From assembly GCF_016616235.1 (NCBI RefSeq), contig NZ_CP067100.1, forward strand, positions 4,523,001 to 4,587,000: a stretch of DNA of 64,000 nt, in the 5' to 3' direction. The position numbers were made by a program, and so were the translations under genes. Shown here piece by piece: positions 63,785 through 64,000 of the stretch. This DNA comes from Bradyrhizobium diazoefficiens. Lineage in GTDB: Bacteria > Pseudomonadota > Alphaproteobacteria > Rhizobiales > Xanthobacteraceae. Each line of letters opens with the position of its first letter. Positions within the stretch are counted from its first letter, which is position 1. The notes under the pieces were generated by a model. The model was not told the origin of the DNA, made no database searches, and was given only the letters and a program-made list of their open reading frames with translations.

Positions 63785-63930
63785 TCCCGGACTCAGCGCA
63801 GCACTCCCGGCGATGCGAAGCATCGTCCGGCGTGATGGCTGCAGAGCCGGGACCTATGCAGCAGCTGACTGTGTGGCTTGCTGGGTCCCGGCTCTGCGCG
63901 GCAGCGTTGCACGCTGCAGCGCGTCCGGGA
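63785..63930. repeat. Second palindromic repeat near the window end
   Basis: TCCCGGAC near 63785 matches GTCCGGGA near 63923 in reverse, and GCAGAGCCGGGACC (63841-63854) pairs with GGTCCCGGCTCTGC (63884-63897). No gene is seen from 63670 to 64000; the open frames there arise from these repeats. Confidence 0.65.
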
Positions 63931-64000
63931 CACGAGAGGGTCGATAGCGGAACAAGAACGCCGCCATTCACGCATCCCCCTCCTCCGGCTAGACTGCTCC

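Noticed and set aside
63670..64000. A coding gene at the right edge
   Set aside because: The open frames follow the symmetric repeats on both strands and lack start signals.

Overview
The window looks like a stretch of core chromosome from a GC-rich alphaproteobacterium of the Bradyrhizobium group (Nitrobacteraceae, Rhizobiales). Three things point there. The gene orders are typical of that order: purN-purM next to a CDP-alcohol phosphatidyltransferase, hdaA, ppk and ppx; lptF-lptG-lptD-surA-pdxA-rsmA; fabD-fabG-acpP-fabF-mltG-yicC-gmk; rpsF-rpsR-DUF2232-rplI. The regulators include several Crp/Fnr-type proteins. The intergenic gaps carry palindromic elements of a kind I associate with bradyrhizobial genomes. 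I recognise no prophage, insertion sequence, CRISPR array, rRNA or tRNA.

Layout, 1-12 kb: cold-shock gene; purine genes purN-purM on the minus strand; phospholipid synthase, HdaA-type replication regulator, and the polyphosphate pair ppk-ppx on the plus strand; then terC, ndk, a small His/Gly/Trp-rich exported protein, a small NepR-like ORF and a YheS-type ABC-F ATPase. 12-18 kb: an accessory-looking catabolic cluster with an exported haloacetate-dehalogenase-like hydrolase, a 2-hydroxycarboxylate transporter, leuD-like and leuC-like hydratase subunits, and a divergent LysR regulator. 18-29.5 kb: holC-pepA, then the LPS-transport genes lptF-lptG-lptD with surA, pdxA and rsmA in a tightly coupled series, and a zinc alcohol dehydrogenase.

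From 29.5 to 38.5 kb the region is less conserved. It holds an Flp pilin gene broken by a stop codon, three Crp/Fnr-family regulators within 2.7 kb, a cupin, a DUF992 protein, an alpha/beta hydrolase, a phasin and about 0.8 kb of repeat-derived DNA. From 38.4 to 47 kb come gmk, yicC, mltG and the fatty-acid synthesis genes, then a TetR-desaturase pair with a striking palindromic operator. From 47 to 58 kb come ribosomal proteins, a TetR-thioesterase pair, an exported cytochrome c-like protein, a cyclopropane fatty acid synthase, dnaB, alr and an exonuclease III.

The last 5.5 kb is an accessory operon: a FadR-type regulator, a beta-hydroxyacid dehydrogenase, a complete polar amino-acid-type ABC importer and an RpiB-type isomerase. 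This operon and the 12-18 kb cluster are the two places where substrate and pathway are unknown and where undescribed metabolism is most likely. Start codons were chosen from ribosome-binding sites, gene overlaps and family lengths, and several differ from the longest possible reading frame.
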